DNA of 64,000 nt from an uncultured Aquimarina sp. GTDB lineage: Bacteria > Bacteroidota > Bacteroidia > Flavobacteriales > Flavobacteriaceae. Shown one piece after another: positions 43,286 to 53,912 of this stretch. A program made the position numbers and the translations under genes. A model generated the notes under the pieces. The model did no database searches. It was not told where the DNA came from and saw only the letters and a program-made list of their open reading frames with translations. The stretch is from assembly GCA_947503135.1 (NCBI GenBank), contig CANNCQ010000003.1, positions 62,001 to 126,000 on the forward strand. The letters run 5' to 3'. The number at the start of each line of letters is the position of its first letter. The first letter of the stretch is position 1.

Positions 43286-45553
43286 TTAAAACGAAAAAAT
43301 CCAATTCAGAGTAGGGAGTATAGGGAATAACGTTTCAGTATTTTCATTAACTTCTATAACAGAGTCATTGGCATTTCCCTCTGTTTGAAAAGTGATTTGA
43401 AATGGATTCGCCCTATTATACACATTGTAAACAGTTAAGTTCAATTTTGAATTCCATTTCCCTTTAGGCTTAAAACTATAAGTACAGGACAAATCTAAAC
43501 GATGATAACTTGGATATCGAGATCCATTTTTAGCCTCGAAATTTATAATTGGACGCTCTGCTATAATTCTTATATCACTTGGACGCGTATAATTTTGTCC
43601 GCTTGTAAATAAAAATAAAGCTCCTAACTCTACCCGATCTGTTAATTGATAATGTAGAATCGAATTCACATTAACAGGCCTATCAAATGTAGTTCTAAAA
43701 TACCCTCCCCGATTAATTTCATCGAACTTCGCCACTGTGTTCGAAAGCGTTAAAGAAACTTGAGCTGTAAGTCTTTTCAATTTCTTACTCATCCCTATTT
43801 CTAAGCCATATGAATTAAACTCACCAACCACAATATCTTCATATATATTTTCAGAAAATAAATTATTTACTGCTCCGTTTAGAAATTCCGTGTAATTGGC
43901 TACATTTTTAAAATACAAAGCACTATTCAATTGAAAATTACCTTGCTCAAAAACATATCCTAAACTCAGCTGATTACTAATTTGAGGCTTGATTTCCTTT
44001 GTACTAACTACAAAAAAATCGGCTGGTAAACTCAATGCATCAATTGAAGCTTGATGTATAAACTGACTTAATCTCTGGTAACTAAATTTAAACGCTTGAT
44101 TTTCTTTAAAGTTATATTTAATACTTACACGCGGCTCTAAGCTATATAGAAACTCTTTATCCACTAAACTATTTTCCTCAGTAATAAATGTTGTTAACCG
44201 CAATCCTGTTTTGGCTTCTATCTTTTTTGTTAGCTTAAGCTCAATATCTCCAAACAAACTAACGTCTGTAAAATTGAAATCTTCTTGATTTGAAATTCCC
44301 AATGCTACTTGATCTACTTTTGCTTCTACTTTTTTAGGTAATGTATTATTCAAATTATATGCTACTCCTAATTTAAACAAGTAATTAGGAGTATTCCACA
44401 AAAAGTTATGATTGATACTAAAAACATTAAAATTACTTGTGGCACTATATTCAAATGGAAACTCATCATCACTAAATAAAAATTCATAATTACTATTTGA
44501 AACAGTCGTCGTAGAGCTTACAACTTCAGAGTAACGGTGATTAAAATTAGCTCCTAACAAAAAATTCCCCCATTCCAATCTTCGATTTCTCCCTTTTGTC
44601 CTATCTATAAAATTATCTCGCGTAAAATAAGCTTCAATAGAGACTTCGCTTTTAGAAGTAATCTTTGAGGTGTATTTAGCCAAAGCATCATACAAAAAAT
44701 AGTTTTTTTTGCCTCCTAATATAGAATTATTATCTCCTGTAAATGGTTTGAAAGCCTCTAAATAAGTGCGCCTTCCTGACACCAATAAATTGTTGTTTTT
44801 ATTTAACTTGATATTCCCTGTTAGCTTTGCTGCTAATAAACCTATGCTTCCATTAAAATAAGTACTATCTGTTTTTTTTAGTGTTTGTAAATCAGTAACA
44901 GACGATAATCGACCTCCATAAGCCGCATCAAAACCTGATTTTGAAAAATCTAAAGAATACACAAAATCTGAATTCACAGCTGAAAACAATCCTCCTAAAT
45001 GTGCTGTATTATGTATGTAAATATTATCCAAAAGAGTAAGATTCATACTACCATTACCTCCTCTGACTAACAAACCTGTTTGTCCTTCACTTGCCTGCTG
45101 AACTCCCGGAGTATATTGAATAAGTTTTATGACATCTTTTTCACCTAAAATAAAAGGCAGCTTTCGAATATCATTTTGAGTTAATCTTATATTATCTGGT
45201 GCTATCTGTTTTAATTGACTGCTAGAAAAACTAGAAACTACTACCTCATCTAGCGTTCCGATATCTGAGGTTATATATACAACATCTTGAATCTCGTTAA
45301 TCGGCAATTCAATTTTATTGAATCCTATTTTATCAAAAATCAATACCGTATTACTTGTAAGTCCTTTTATAGAAAAAAAACCTTTCTTATTAGTATAAAC
45401 ACCCCTATTGGAATTTTTTACTTTTACTGAAACATTCGATATCGGAAGGTTTGTTTCAACATTAAACACAAAACTTTGAATATTTTTTTGCGCATTTAAA
45501 GTACAACTTAAACAAAAAAACAAAAAAAAGCATTTAACCATACTTAAATTCAT
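43286..45553 (-). CDS. TonB-dependent receptor with carboxypeptidase-like N-domain
   Basis: About 755 residues from MNLSMVKCFFLFFCLSCTLNAQ; a longer frame opens upstream inside aroC but lacks a reason for use. After the signal peptide comes a CarboxypepD_reg-like domain (SFVFNVETNLPISNVSVKVKN; GFFSIKGL), a plug with IRKLPFILGEKDVIKLIQYTPG and LLVRGGNGSMNLTLLDNI, and a 22-strand barrel ending in an aromatic residue (IFSF). Imports an unidentified ligand. No SusD is present; the linked DUF4249 gene marks this receptor subtype. Confidence 0.9.
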   Translation of the reverse strand: MNLSMVKCFFLFFCLSCTLNAQKNIQSFVFNVETNLPISNVSVKVKNSNRGVYTNKKGFFSIKGLTSNTVLIFDKIGFNKIELPINEIQDVVYITSDIGTLDEVVVSSFSSSQLKQIAPDNIRLTQNDIRKLPFILGEKDVIKLIQYTPGVQQASEGQTGLLVRGGNGSMNLTLLDNIYIHNTAHLGGLFSAVNSDFVYSLDFSKSGFDAAYGGRLSSVTDLQTLKKTDSTYFNGSIGLLAAKLTGNIKLNKNNNLLVSGRRTYLEAFKPFTGDNNSILGGKKNYFLYDALAKYTSKITSKSEVSIEAYFTRDNFIDRTKGRNRRLEWGNFLLGANFNHRYSEVVSSTTTVSNSNYEFLFSDDEFPFEYSATSNFNVFSINHNFLWNTPNYLFKLGVAYNLNNTLPKKVEAKVDQVALGISNQEDFNFTDVSLFGDIELKLTKKIEAKTGLRLTTFITEENSLVDKEFLYSLEPRVSIKYNFKENQAFKFSYQRLSQFIHQASIDALSLPADFFVVSTKEIKPQISNQLSLGYVFEQGNFQLNSALYFKNVANYTEFLNGAVNNLFSENIYEDIVVGEFNSYGLEIGMSKKLKRLTAQVSLTLSNTVAKFDEINRGGYFRTTFDRPVNVNSILHYQLTDRVELGALFLFTSGQNYTRPSDIRIIAERPIINFEAKNGSRYPSYHRLDLSCTYSFKPKGKWNSKLNLTVYNVYNRANPFQITFQTEGNANDSVIEVNENTETLFPILPTLNWIFSF

Positions 45554-45572
45554 ACAATCAAATGCTTTTAAA

Positions 45573-46640
45573 CTAAATTCTACTCGCTCTGTTTTGTAAT
45601 AGGTAATCTGCAATAACTAGTGCTGCCATAGATTCTACAATAGCAACTGCTCTTGGCACTACGCAAGGGTCGTGACGCCCTTTACCAGACATTACTACTT
45701 TATTTCCTTCTTTATCTATCGTTTCCTGATCTTGCATAATAGTGGCTACAGGTTTAAATGCAACGTCAAAATAAATATCTTCTCCGTTTGATATTCCCCC
45801 CTGTATACCGCCCGAGTAGTTTGTTTTTGTAGTACCATCGGCATTAAACTGGTCGTTATGTTGGCTTCCTTTTAATTCGGCGCCTTCAAAACCACTCCCA
45901 TATTGAAATCCTTTTACTGCGTTTATCGACAGCATTGCCTTTCCTAATTCCGCATGCAGACGATCAAAAACAGGCTCCCCTAACCCAACAGGAACTCCTT
46001 TTATTACACAACTTACAATACCGCCAACGGTATCGCCTTCCTTACGAATTTGTTTGATGTAATTTTCCATTTCTAAAGCCATCGTTTGATCTGGGCAACG
46101 CACTATGTTCGCTTCTGTTTGCGATAAATCTAAGGCTGTATATGGTTTATTCAATTTTATATGTCCCACACCGCTTACGTAAGCTTGAAAAGAAATCCCA
46201 CTAAGTACTTGCTTGGCTACTGCACCTGCAACTACTCTACAAGCTGTTTCGCGTGCCGAAGAGCGTCCGCCACCTCTATAATCGCGAACATCACCGTATT
46301 TTTTATAATAGGTATAATCGGCGTGTGAAGGTCTAAATGAATCTTTTATATGCGAATAATCTTTGGATTTTTGATTGGCGTTACGAATTAAAAATCCAAT
46401 GGATGTACCGGTAGTAATTCCCTCAAAAATACCTGAAAGGAATTCTACAGTATCTGGTTCTTTTCGTTGGGTAACAATAGCAGATTGTCCTGGTTTTCTT
46501 CGATCTAGCTCCTTTTGAATTTCATCAAAATCTAAAGCAACACCAGCGGGGCAACCATCAATTACTCCTCCAATACCTACTCCATGAGATTCTCCAAAAG
46601 TGGTTAGTTTAAATAATTTTCCAAAGCTATTTCCTGCCAT
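45573..46640 (-). CDS. aroC: Chorismate synthase
   Basis: Makes chorismate from EPSP with reduced FMN. 355 residues, standard length: [18 protein letters not shown] at the N-terminus, [14 protein letters not shown] and [17 protein letters not shown]-type motif ([17 protein letters not shown]) and FKPVATI. It supplies the substrate for pabB encoded elsewhere in the window. Confidence 0.97.
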   Translation of the reverse strand: MAGNSFGKLFKLTTFGESHGVGIGGVIDGCPAGVALDFDEIQKELDRRKPGQSAIVTQRKEPDTVEFLSGIFEGITTGTSIGFLIRNANQKSKDYSHIKDSFRPSHADYTYYKKYGDVRDYRGGGRSSARETACRVVAGAVAKQVLSGISFQAYVSGVGHIKLNKPYTALDLSQTEANIVRCPDQTMALEMENYIKQIRKEGDTVGGIVSCVIKGVPVGLGEPVFDRLHAELGKAMLSINAVKGFQYGSGFEGAELKGSQHNDQFNADGTTKTNYSGGIQGGISNGEDIYFDVAFKPVATIMQDQETIDKEGNKVVMSGKGRHDPCVVPRAVAIVESMAALVIADYLLQNRASRI

Positions 46641-46721
46641 AATAAAATTTTTAGCAAAAATACTGAAATTATGAGTTATGGATTATGAATTCTGAATTGT
46701 TTTTTAGTATAAATCCGTATT

Positions 46722-47645
46722 CTATTTACCAGCCTTGCTTGCCTGGATAGAATTTACATAAGAAATAACATCTGTTAAAACTGATTCAAAATCAAACCAT
46801 TTAACAGCTTCATCTTTTCGATACCACGTAAGTTGGCGTTTTGCAAAGCGTCGGGTATTTTTTTTAATTTCGGAAACAGCAAAATCCAAGTCCCATTCGC
46901 CGTCCATATATTTAAATAATTCTTTATAACCTACGGTATTTAATGCATTTAAATGTTTTTGAGCGTATACCTTTTTTGCTTCTGCTAACAACCCATTTTC
47001 CATCATAATATCTACACGCTTATTAATACGATCATATATTACTTGTCGATCGGCATTTAAGCCTATTTTTATAATATTAAAAGGACGTTTCCCTTTATTT
47101 TTATTTAAAAAACTAGAAAAAGGCTTCCCGCTACTTAAACAAACCTCAACGGCACGCATTACTCGTTGCGGATTTTGAAGTGTTACTTTATCGTAATATT
47201 TAGGATCTTTTTCTTTTAAAATAGCAGTTAAAGCTTCTAATCCTTTTGTTTCGAATACTAAACCCACCTCCGTTTTAACTTCCGGAAGTACTTCTGGAAA
47301 AACATCTAACCCATTACATACAGCATCTACATACAAACCCGAGCCACCAACCATGATTGCGAAATCATTTTTATTAAAAATAGTTTCGGCTATTGATAAT
47401 GCTTCTTTTTCAAAATCGCCTACACTATATTTTTGCTGAATACTAATGTGCTGAATGCAATGGTGTTTTGCTGCCGAAAGTTCTTCCGAATTAGGAACCG
47501 CCGTACCGATAGCCATTTCTTTAAAAAACTGTCGACTATCTGCCGAAATTATTTCTGTTTTAAAATGATTGGCTAATTGAATTCCCATAGCTGTTTTTCC
47601 AATGGCAGTGGGTCCTACAACTACAATAAGTGTTTTTTTATTCAT
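46722..47645 (-). CDS. miaA: tRNA dimethylallyltransferase
   Basis: Adds dimethylallyl to A37 of tRNAs reading U-starting codons. About 307 residues from MNKKTLIVVVGPTAIGKT; the frame runs further upstream into the channel gene but this start gives the P-loop at the usual place. SADSRQFFKEMAIGTAVP, GGSGLYVDAV and RRFAKRQLTWYRK are family motifs. The start overlaps the end of the channel gene by eight bases. Confidence 0.94.
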   Translation of the reverse strand: MNKKTLIVVVGPTAIGKTAMGIQLANHFKTEIISADSRQFFKEMAIGTAVPNSEELSAAKHHCIQHISIQQKYSVGDFEKEALSIAETIFNKNDFAIMVGGSGLYVDAVCNGLDVFPEVLPEVKTEVGLVFETKGLEALTAILKEKDPKYYDKVTLQNPQRVMRAVEVCLSSGKPFSSFLNKNKGKRPFNIIKIGLNADRQVIYDRINKRVDIMMENGLLAEAKKVYAQKHLNALNTVGYKELFKYMDGEWDLDFAVSEIKKNTRRFAKRQLTWYRKDEAVKWFDFESVLTDVISYVNSIQASKAGK

Positions 47646-48393
47646 GTGCAAAAGCTTCTCCACATACATGGCAGTAAGCGGCTGTTTCAACAATAACACC
47701 AGTTTTACAGTGCATACATTTTTTTACATCGCTTTTATTGGAATCGCTACCAAGTTCAGCATACTCTGCACTAACAATACCTGTAGGTACTGCTAAAACA
47801 CCATAACCCAGAATCATAATAACCGATGCCAATAGTTGCCCTAAAGGAGTTTGGGGCGCTATATCCCCAAAACCTACAGTGGTCATGGTTACTATACACC
47901 AATAAATACTCCTTGGAATACTGGTAAAGCCACTTTCTGAACCTTCTATTAAATACATTACTGTACCTAAAATAATACATAGAATTACTATAAAAAGTAA
48001 AAACACTGATATTTTGATTCTGCTCGCTTTTAGCGCATTCACCAATTTATTAGACTCGCCAATGTAACGTGCCAATTTTAGCAATCTAAAAACACGTAAT
48101 AAGCGTAATGCCCTTATAGCTAACAAAGCATTGGCTCCAGGTATTACAAAAGCAATGTATTTAGGAAGTGTTGATAATAAATCAACTATTCCTAAGGCGC
48201 TAAATATATATTTAAAAGGCTTTTTACTTACAAAAATTCGTAAGACATATTCTACTGAAAACAAAATGGTTATTACCCATTCAGCAGCAGCGAAGTAGTC
48301 TCTATATTTGTTATTGAGCTCCTCAACACTTTCGAGCATTACTAAGAGCACACTTAATAAAATAAATACCAGCAATAAAATATCAAACACCAA
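47638..48393 (-). CDS. Voltage-gated potassium-type ion channel
   Basis: 251 residues from the GTG, six membrane helices. S4 with regularly spaced Arg (RALRLLRVFRLLKLARY) and selectivity filter TMTTVGFGD. C-terminus has a zinc-ribbon-like tail, CMHCKTGVIVETAAYCHVCG. In-frame residues before the listed start (LKQKIHDIIFKADTKSGL) look like the usual N-terminus of this family, yet the frame back to the stop at about 48460 has no ATG, so the real start may be an unusual codon. Confidence 0.85.
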   Translation of the reverse strand: MVFDILLLVFILLSVLLVMLESVEELNNKYRDYFAAAEWVITILFSVEYVLRIFVSKKPFKYIFSALGIVDLLSTLPKYIAFVIPGANALLAIRALRLLRVFRLLKLARYIGESNKLVNALKASRIKISVFLLFIVILCIILGTVMYLIEGSESGFTSIPRSIYWCIVTMTTVGFGDIAPQTPLGQLLASVIMILGYGVLAVPTGIVSAEYAELGSDSNKSDVKKCMHCKTGVIVETAAYCHVCGEAFAHE

Positions 48394-48509
48394 ACCACTC
48401 TTGGTGTCGGCTTTAAAAATAATATCGTGTATTTTTTGCTTTAAGTTATTGATAGTTGATAGTTTTTATAGCGTTGGTAACTTATTCAAATATAATTATT
48501 TTACTTTTT

Positions 48510-49880
48510 TTAATTATTTGAAGGTAAATCCATTACTTTCATTTTCTTATTGCGTCGCATTTCAGATTGAATAATATGTTGTGCATCTTTATTGTGTTGC
48601 ATAGGGGTAATTATCGATTTTATAATTGATAATTTTGAAATTTGATGATTTAACTTGAAATAACCAAATCCCTTAAATTCACTATCTTCTATAAGAATTA
48701 CACTGCGTTCTGCTTTTTCTCGACCATAGCCAATTAATAGCATGTTTTTATTTCTAAAAGTATATTTTTCAATAATAGTACGCACTCTAGCATTGTAAGC
48801 ATCCTTATCTTCTTTACCAATGCAAGCGCCTGCGCACTCTTGAATTTCATGTTTAAAGCAACTTCCTTTACCTGTGTACACTCCTGTGAATTTTTCACAC
48901 AAACCATTGATTTCACTAATGCGTCGCAAAAAACTTTTACCCGATTCTCGATTACTAAAAGTCATTATATGTTTTTTACGTCCGTCGGCTTTAGTTAATT
49001 TTAAATTTACGTATCCTTGGTCGTTTGTAATTGGATAAAGTGCATGTGTAAAAATATTCTTCTTTAAAGCTTTATTATATTTAGGTTTATGCCTTTTGAT
49101 TTCTTCATTTTCCAATAATAAAGCAATCATTTCCATACCCGTAATTTCAAAAGTTACGCGTTCCACTTCTTTCTGTAAAGACATTGATTTTTTGTCACTC
49201 CCTGTGAAGTGCTGATTTATTCGCTTTTTAATATTTTTACTTTTACCTATATAAATAATTTTATTTTCTTCATTATACAAATAATATACCCCTGTTTTAG
49301 TAGGTAAATCTCGTACTAAATTATGAAGTTTCGCATTGAACTCCATTTCCAAATTTCGTATGTTTTCAGAAATTATTTCTTTATCTAAGTCCTTAGTAAG
49401 TAACAACTTAAACAGCTCTACCGTAGCTAAAGCATCGCCATTTGCCCGATGCCTATCGGCAATAGGAATTCCTAGCGAACGTACTAACTTCCCTAAACTA
49501 TGCGAAGGTTGCTCGGGCATTAATTTTTGAGATAACTCTACCGTACATAAAGTTTGTCGTTTAAAGTCGAATCCTAAACGCCCAAATTCAGTACTTAATA
49601 TTCGGTAATCAAATTGTGCGTTATGTGCTACGATAATACAGCCTTCTGTAATTTCAACAATACGTTTGGCAACTTCGTAAAATTTAGGCGCCGTACGTAA
49701 CATATTGTTATTAATCCCTGTAAGCTTAATTACATACTGGTCTATAGGTCGCTCCGGGTTTACCAAACTTATAAATTGATCGACAACCTCATGGCCATCA
49801 AACTTATAAATTGCGATTTCGGTAATTCCTTCTTCGTTAAATTTCCCTCCAGAACTTTCTATATCTAGTATTGCGTACAA
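48510..49880 (-). CDS. DEDDh exonuclease fused to GIY-YIG nuclease
   Basis: 456 residues. N-terminal DnaQ-type 3'-5' exonuclease: YAILDIESSGG (DxE), VAHNAQFDYRIL and HRANGDALATVE (HxxxxD). C-terminal UvrC-type GIY-YIG domain: KTGVYYLYNEENKIIYIGKSKNIKKRI. A Cys-containing tail (GSCFKHEIQECAGACIGKED) follows as in UvrC/Cho. Similar fusions occur across Bacteroidota and Actinobacteria and probably act in DNA repair. Confidence 0.9.
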   Translation of the reverse strand: MYAILDIESSGGKFNEEGITEIAIYKFDGHEVVDQFISLVNPERPIDQYVIKLTGINNNMLRTAPKFYEVAKRIVEITEGCIIVAHNAQFDYRILSTEFGRLGFDFKRQTLCTVELSQKLMPEQPSHSLGKLVRSLGIPIADRHRANGDALATVELFKLLLTKDLDKEIISENIRNLEMEFNAKLHNLVRDLPTKTGVYYLYNEENKIIYIGKSKNIKKRINQHFTGSDKKSMSLQKEVERVTFEITGMEMIALLLENEEIKRHKPKYNKALKKNIFTHALYPITNDQGYVNLKLTKADGRKKHIMTFSNRESGKSFLRRISEINGLCEKFTGVYTGKGSCFKHEIQECAGACIGKEDKDAYNARVRTIIEKYTFRNKNMLLIGYGREKAERSVILIEDSEFKGFGYFKLNHQISKLSIIKSIITPMQHNKDAQHIIQSEMRRNKKMKVMDLPSNN

Positions 49881-49918
49881 TTATTTAATATTAATTAGGT
49901 TTATTAACATTGAATTTT

Positions 49919-50584
49919 TTAATTTCTAGCTCCAAAAATGGAACTCCCTACTCTAATCATGGTACTTCCGCAATCAATGGCTGTTTTATAATCGCCACTC
50001 ATTCCCATCGATATTGTTTTGAGTTGAGTGTTTGTTGCCAAGGACTGCCCCTTTAAACTTTCGAAAGTTTTCTTTAATTTTTGAAATTCTTCTTTTATTT
50101 GTTCTCTGTTATCCGTAAAAGTTGCCATCCCCATTAAACCCGTAACTCTTATATGTTCTAATGATTTAAGATCTTCATGATGTAAAAGAGCTATTAAGTC
50201 TTTTTCCGATAATCCAAATTTCGAATCTTCTTCCGCTATTTTTAATTGTAACAAACAATTGATACTTCTATTACTTTTTTGAGCTTGCTTATTAATTTCC
50301 TTTAAAAGCTTAAAACTATCTACAGCGTGGATTGTATTTACATAAGGCCCCATATACTTTACTTTATTAGTTTGTACATGTCCAATCATATGCCACTCAA
50401 TATCTTTGGGAAGTTGTTCCCATTTTTGAGTCATTTCTTGGATTTTATTTTCTCCAAAAATCCGTTGTCCGCAATTGTAAGCTTCTTGTAAATCCTCAAT
50501 AGGCTTTGTTTTGGAAACTGCTACCAAGGTTACCTCCTTAGGTAATGTTTCCTTTAGTTGCTTTATATTTTTAGCGATACTCAT
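49919..50584 (-). CDS. YggS-family PLP-homeostasis protein
   Basis: 221 residues. TLVAVSKTKPIEDLQEAYNCG contains the PLP-binding Lys; IEWHMIGHVQTNKVKYM and LSMGMSGDYKTAI-like motif (ISMGMSGDYKTAID) complete the site. Binds PLP and balances B6 and amino acid pools; not a known enzyme. One base separates it from the oxidoreductase gene upstream, so they form an operon. Confidence 0.93.
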   Translation of the reverse strand: MSIAKNIKQLKETLPKEVTLVAVSKTKPIEDLQEAYNCGQRIFGENKIQEMTQKWEQLPKDIEWHMIGHVQTNKVKYMGPYVNTIHAVDSFKLLKEINKQAQKSNRSINCLLQLKIAEEDSKFGLSEKDLIALLHHEDLKSLEHIRVTGLMGMATFTDNREQIKEEFQKLKKTFESLKGQSLATNTQLKTISMGMSGDYKTAIDCGSTMIRVGSSIFGARN

Positions 50585-50585
50585 T

Positions 50586-51545
50586 TTAAAAATCGTTGAT
50601 AATAGCTATAGCCACTTCAAGTGCTTTTGTGGCTTGTTGTAAACTAACTATTGGTGTAGTATTGTTATTAATTGCATCGGCAAAAGCGTCTAACTCATCT
50701 AAAATAGCATTGTTTGCGCCCACTGCTGGGTTATCAAAATAAATTTGCTTTTTTACTCCTTCGGCATTTTGCAAAATCATATCAAAATCACCCGGAGTTT
50801 GTGGAGCTTCTTTCATCTTAACCACTTCGCATTTTTTCTCAAAAAAGTCCACTGAAATATAAGCGTCTTTTTGAAAGAAACGACTTTTCCGCATGTTCTT
50901 CAACGAAATTCTACTTGCTGTTAAATTGGCTACACAACCATTTTCAAATTCAATCCTAGCATTAGCGATATCAGGAGTTTCGCTAATTACTGCAACCCCA
51001 TTTGCCGAAACTTTTGCTACTTCAGAATCTACCACGCTTAAAATAGCATCAATATCATGTATCATTAAATCTAAAACCACAGGCACATCTGTTCCGCGAG
51101 GATTAAACTCTGCCAAACGGTGTGTTTCAATAAACATAGGATTGTTGATTTTTGAATTCACAGCAGTAAACGCAGGATTAAAACGCTCCACATGGCCTAC
51201 TTGCCCTTTAACTTGATGTTTAATTGCTAAAGCTATCAGTTCATTTGCTTCTTCTACGGTATTGGTAATTGGTTTTTCTATAAACACGTGTTTACCTGCA
51301 GTTATTGCTTGTTTTGCGGTGTCGAAATGAGCAAAAGTTGGAGTAACAATATCTACAACATCTACAGCTTCAATTAATTTAGAAATAGAATTAAAATAGG
51401 TATACCCAAATTCTTTTACGATTTGCTGTGCATGAATTTCATCGGCATCGTAAAAACCTACTAATTCGTAATTTTTAGATTGAGCCAACAAGCGTAAGTG
51501 TATTTTACCTAAATGTCCTGCCCCTAATACTCCTGCTTTAAGCAT
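50586..51545 (-). CDS. Gfo/Idh/MocA-family oxidoreductase
   Basis: 319 residues. Rossmann motif GVLGAGHLGKIHLRLL, then VFIEKPITNTVEEA with the catalytic Lys-Pro, and HDIDAILSVV with the family Asp/His. NAD(P)-dependent; the sugar-type substrate is unknown. Operon with the YggS gene. Confidence 0.9.
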   Translation of the reverse strand: MLKAGVLGAGHLGKIHLRLLAQSKNYELVGFYDADEIHAQQIVKEFGYTYFNSISKLIEAVDVVDIVTPTFAHFDTAKQAITAGKHVFIEKPITNTVEEANELIALAIKHQVKGQVGHVERFNPAFTAVNSKINNPMFIETHRLAEFNPRGTDVPVVLDLMIHDIDAILSVVDSEVAKVSANGVAVISETPDIANARIEFENGCVANLTASRISLKNMRKSRFFQKDAYISVDFFEKKCEVVKMKEAPQTPGDFDMILQNAEGVKKQIYFDNPAVGANNAILDELDAFADAINNNTTPIVSLQQATKALEVAIAIINDF

Positions 51546-51629
51546 ATAAATGTGTTTTAAGCAAAAATAGGGTTTTACCCCCTATTTTATGAACTCTAAT
51601 ATTATAATTTAAATTCAATTTGAAGAAAT

Positions 51630-52193
51630 TTAGAGCGCTAAACTTTTTAAAGTTTCGTAAACTAAATGCGTAGGCAGGCCCACTACATTAAAATAACTCC
51701 CCTCGATTCTATCAATCCCGATAAGCCCAATCCACTCTTGAATACCGTAAGCCCCTGCTTTATCTAAAGGCTTATATTTTTTCACATAATGCGAAACTTC
51801 TTCTTGAGTAAGTGTTTTAAAATGAACTTTAGTTGTAAAGTTTTTAGTTATTTGTTGTTTCGTTGTGGTAAATGTAACCGATGAGATTACTTCGTGCCAA
51901 TCATTACTAAAGCTTAAAATCATTTCTTCGGCCTGGGCTGAATTTTTCGGTTTTCCCAATGCTTTTCCTTTATGCCAAACAATAGTATCGCTGGTAATTA
52001 CTACCTCGTCGTCCTTCACAATTTCTTTGAATTTTTCTGCTTTCAATTCCGATAGAAAGTCCGTGATTCCTTCTCCTTTTAAATGTGGCGGATACACTTC
52101 ATCAACTGGTTTTAGCTGAATTTCAAAATCCAATTCTAAATCTTTCAAGAATTGTTGTCGCCTTGGGGAACCTGAAGCTAAAATAATTTTCAT
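51630..52193 (-). CDS. maf: Maf-family nucleotide pyrophosphatase
   Basis: 187 residues. LASGSPRRQQFLKDL at the N-terminus, SDTIV, and DKAGAYGIQEWIGLIGIDRIEGSYFNVVGLP. Hydrolyses non-canonical or excess NTPs (dTTP/UTP type of Maf). Single gene divergent from leuB. Confidence 0.94.
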   Translation of the reverse strand: MKIILASGSPRRQQFLKDLELDFEIQLKPVDEVYPPHLKGEGITDFLSELKAEKFKEIVKDDEVVITSDTIVWHKGKALGKPKNSAQAEEMILSFSNDWHEVISSVTFTTTKQQITKNFTTKVHFKTLTQEEVSHYVKKYKPLDKAGAYGIQEWIGLIGIDRIEGSYFNVVGLPTHLVYETLKSLAL

Positions 52194-52313
52194 TGCACCT
52201 TATTGTTATTACATTAATCTAGAGAATTTAAAAAAATTAATTCCAATTTAAAACTCTAGTTCATTTCCTTTATCAATGTAAAAATACTACATTTGAGTAT
52301 AGACGCATACCTT

Positions 52314-53429
52314 ATGAAACTTAAAATAGCAGTACTTTCTGGAGACGGTGTTGGCCCTGAAGTTACCGAACAAGCGGTAAAAGCTTTAGACGCGGTTGCT
52401 GAATATTTTAGCCATGATTTTTCTTTTCATGAAGCTTTAGTAGGTGCTACTGCTATTCACAAAACCGGAAGTCCGCTTCCTAAAAAAACCATCGATACTT
52501 GTAAAAATTGCGACACCATACTTTTTGGAGCAATAGGCGATCCGGCTTTTGATAATGACCCTAACACAAAAGTATATCCTGAACAAGGACTTTTGAATTT
52601 ACGTAAAGAGTTAGAGTTATTTGAAAATATTAGACCCGTAATTGTTTATAATTACCTTTTAAACAACTCCCCCTTAAAGCCAGAAAACGCAAGGGGAACC
52701 AATATTTTAATTTACCGCGAGCTTACCGCCGGTATTTTTTTTGGAAGTAAAGGCACTTCCGATGATGGCCTGTCAGCATTTGACGCCTGTACCTACACCG
52801 CCGAAGAAATTGAACGTATAGCGCATAACGCTTTTAAAGCTGCTCAAGGCAGAAAAAAGAAACTTACTTTAGTTGACAAATCCAATGTACTTGAAACTTC
52901 GCGTTTATGGAGGCGTACTGTAATTTCAATGTCTAAACAATACCCAGATGTAACTGTTGAATTAATGTACGTGGACCAAGCTGCTGCAAAAATAATTTTA
53001 AACCCCAAGAGTTTCGATGTAATCCTTACCGCAAATTTAATTGGTGATTTTATTTCTGAAGAAGCTAGTGCTTTAGTAGGCTCAAAAGGAATTATGGCTT
53101 CGGCTTCATTAGGCGAGAAATACAGTTTATTTGAACCCATACACGGATCATACCCTGTTGCCACAAATAAAGGCATTGCCAACCCTATTGGCGCAATACT
53201 TTCGGCAGCAATGCTTTTAGATCACTTTGACCTAAGCACCGAGGCAAATGCGATTAAAGGGGCTGTTACTAAAGCCATGGAATTAAACCTCACCACCCCT
53301 GACCTTAACAAACAAAAGCCCTTGAGTACCGAAAAAATTGGTGACTTTATAGCGGACTACATCTGTAACCCTGATCTTACTAACTTTAATATTGAAAACA
53401 TTTACCTAGGGCAATCTACTATTATATAG
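52314..53429 (+). CDS. leuB: 3-Isopropylmalate dehydrogenase
   Basis: Third step of leucine synthesis. About 371 residues from MKLKIAVLSGDGVGPEV; a few codons upstream are in frame but the ATG fits better. LLNLRKELELFENIRPV, RELTAGIFFG, KSNVLETSRLWR, and EPIHGSYPVATNKGIANP are diagnostic. No leuA, leuC or leuD is next to it, which is unusual; an alternative related beta-decarboxylating dehydrogenase is possible but less likely. Confidence 0.92.
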   Translation: MKLKIAVLSGDGVGPEVTEQAVKALDAVAEYFSHDFSFHEALVGATAIHKTGSPLPKKTIDTCKNCDTILFGAIGDPAFDNDPNTKVYPEQGLLNLRKELELFENIRPVIVYNYLLNNSPLKPENARGTNILIYRELTAGIFFGSKGTSDDGLSAFDACTYTAEEIERIAHNAFKAAQGRKKKLTLVDKSNVLETSRLWRRTVISMSKQYPDVTVELMYVDQAAAKIILNPKSFDVILTANLIGDFISEEASALVGSKGIMASASLGEKYSLFEPIHGSYPVATNKGIANPIGAILSAAMLLDHFDLSTEANAIKGAVTKAMELNLTTPDLNKQKPLSTEKIGDFIADYICNPDLTNFNIENIYLGQSTII

Positions 53430-53912
53430 TTTAACTTATCGCTTTTTCTTGCTTTTAAAATTTCAATTTAAAAGCTTATTTTTTATTCTTTAAAAAAACA
53501 CAGGTACCTACTACAAATACTTCACAAGCAAACCCATACAAACCTAAACATTCTTTTCAAAAAAGGCTCTTTCTCAAATACTTCTGCATGTTCACGTTAC
53601 ATTAAAAAAAGCCAATATCTCTTTTTTACATCAGTTTAAAATCTTTGTTCCCTCTTTCTATTTAACTGCTCAAAAAGGCTTATAATTTCCTGAAAAATAA
53701 GAATTAAACAGTGTTTTTTTGCTGAAAATTACATTTCACCTAAAAAAAAAGCTTTTTATCGAAATAAATACTCCTAAATAAAATTATCCCAACGAAAACC
53801 TTTTTGATCGAAATACATTTGCACTGAAAACTATTTAAGAGCAATAAATATTTGTTTAAAAAGGTTTTAATAAAAAGTAAGTAATCAACTTAACACATTA
53901 AAAAAGTAACGT
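53430..53912. other. AT-rich spacer before amt
   Basis: Contains the leuB terminator (GCTTTTAAA/TTTAAAAGC at 53451-53475, then T-rich) and a -7 box TACATTTG at 53814-53821 about 90 bases before amt. No ORF or nitrate-type palindrome was seen in it. Confidence 0.55.
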
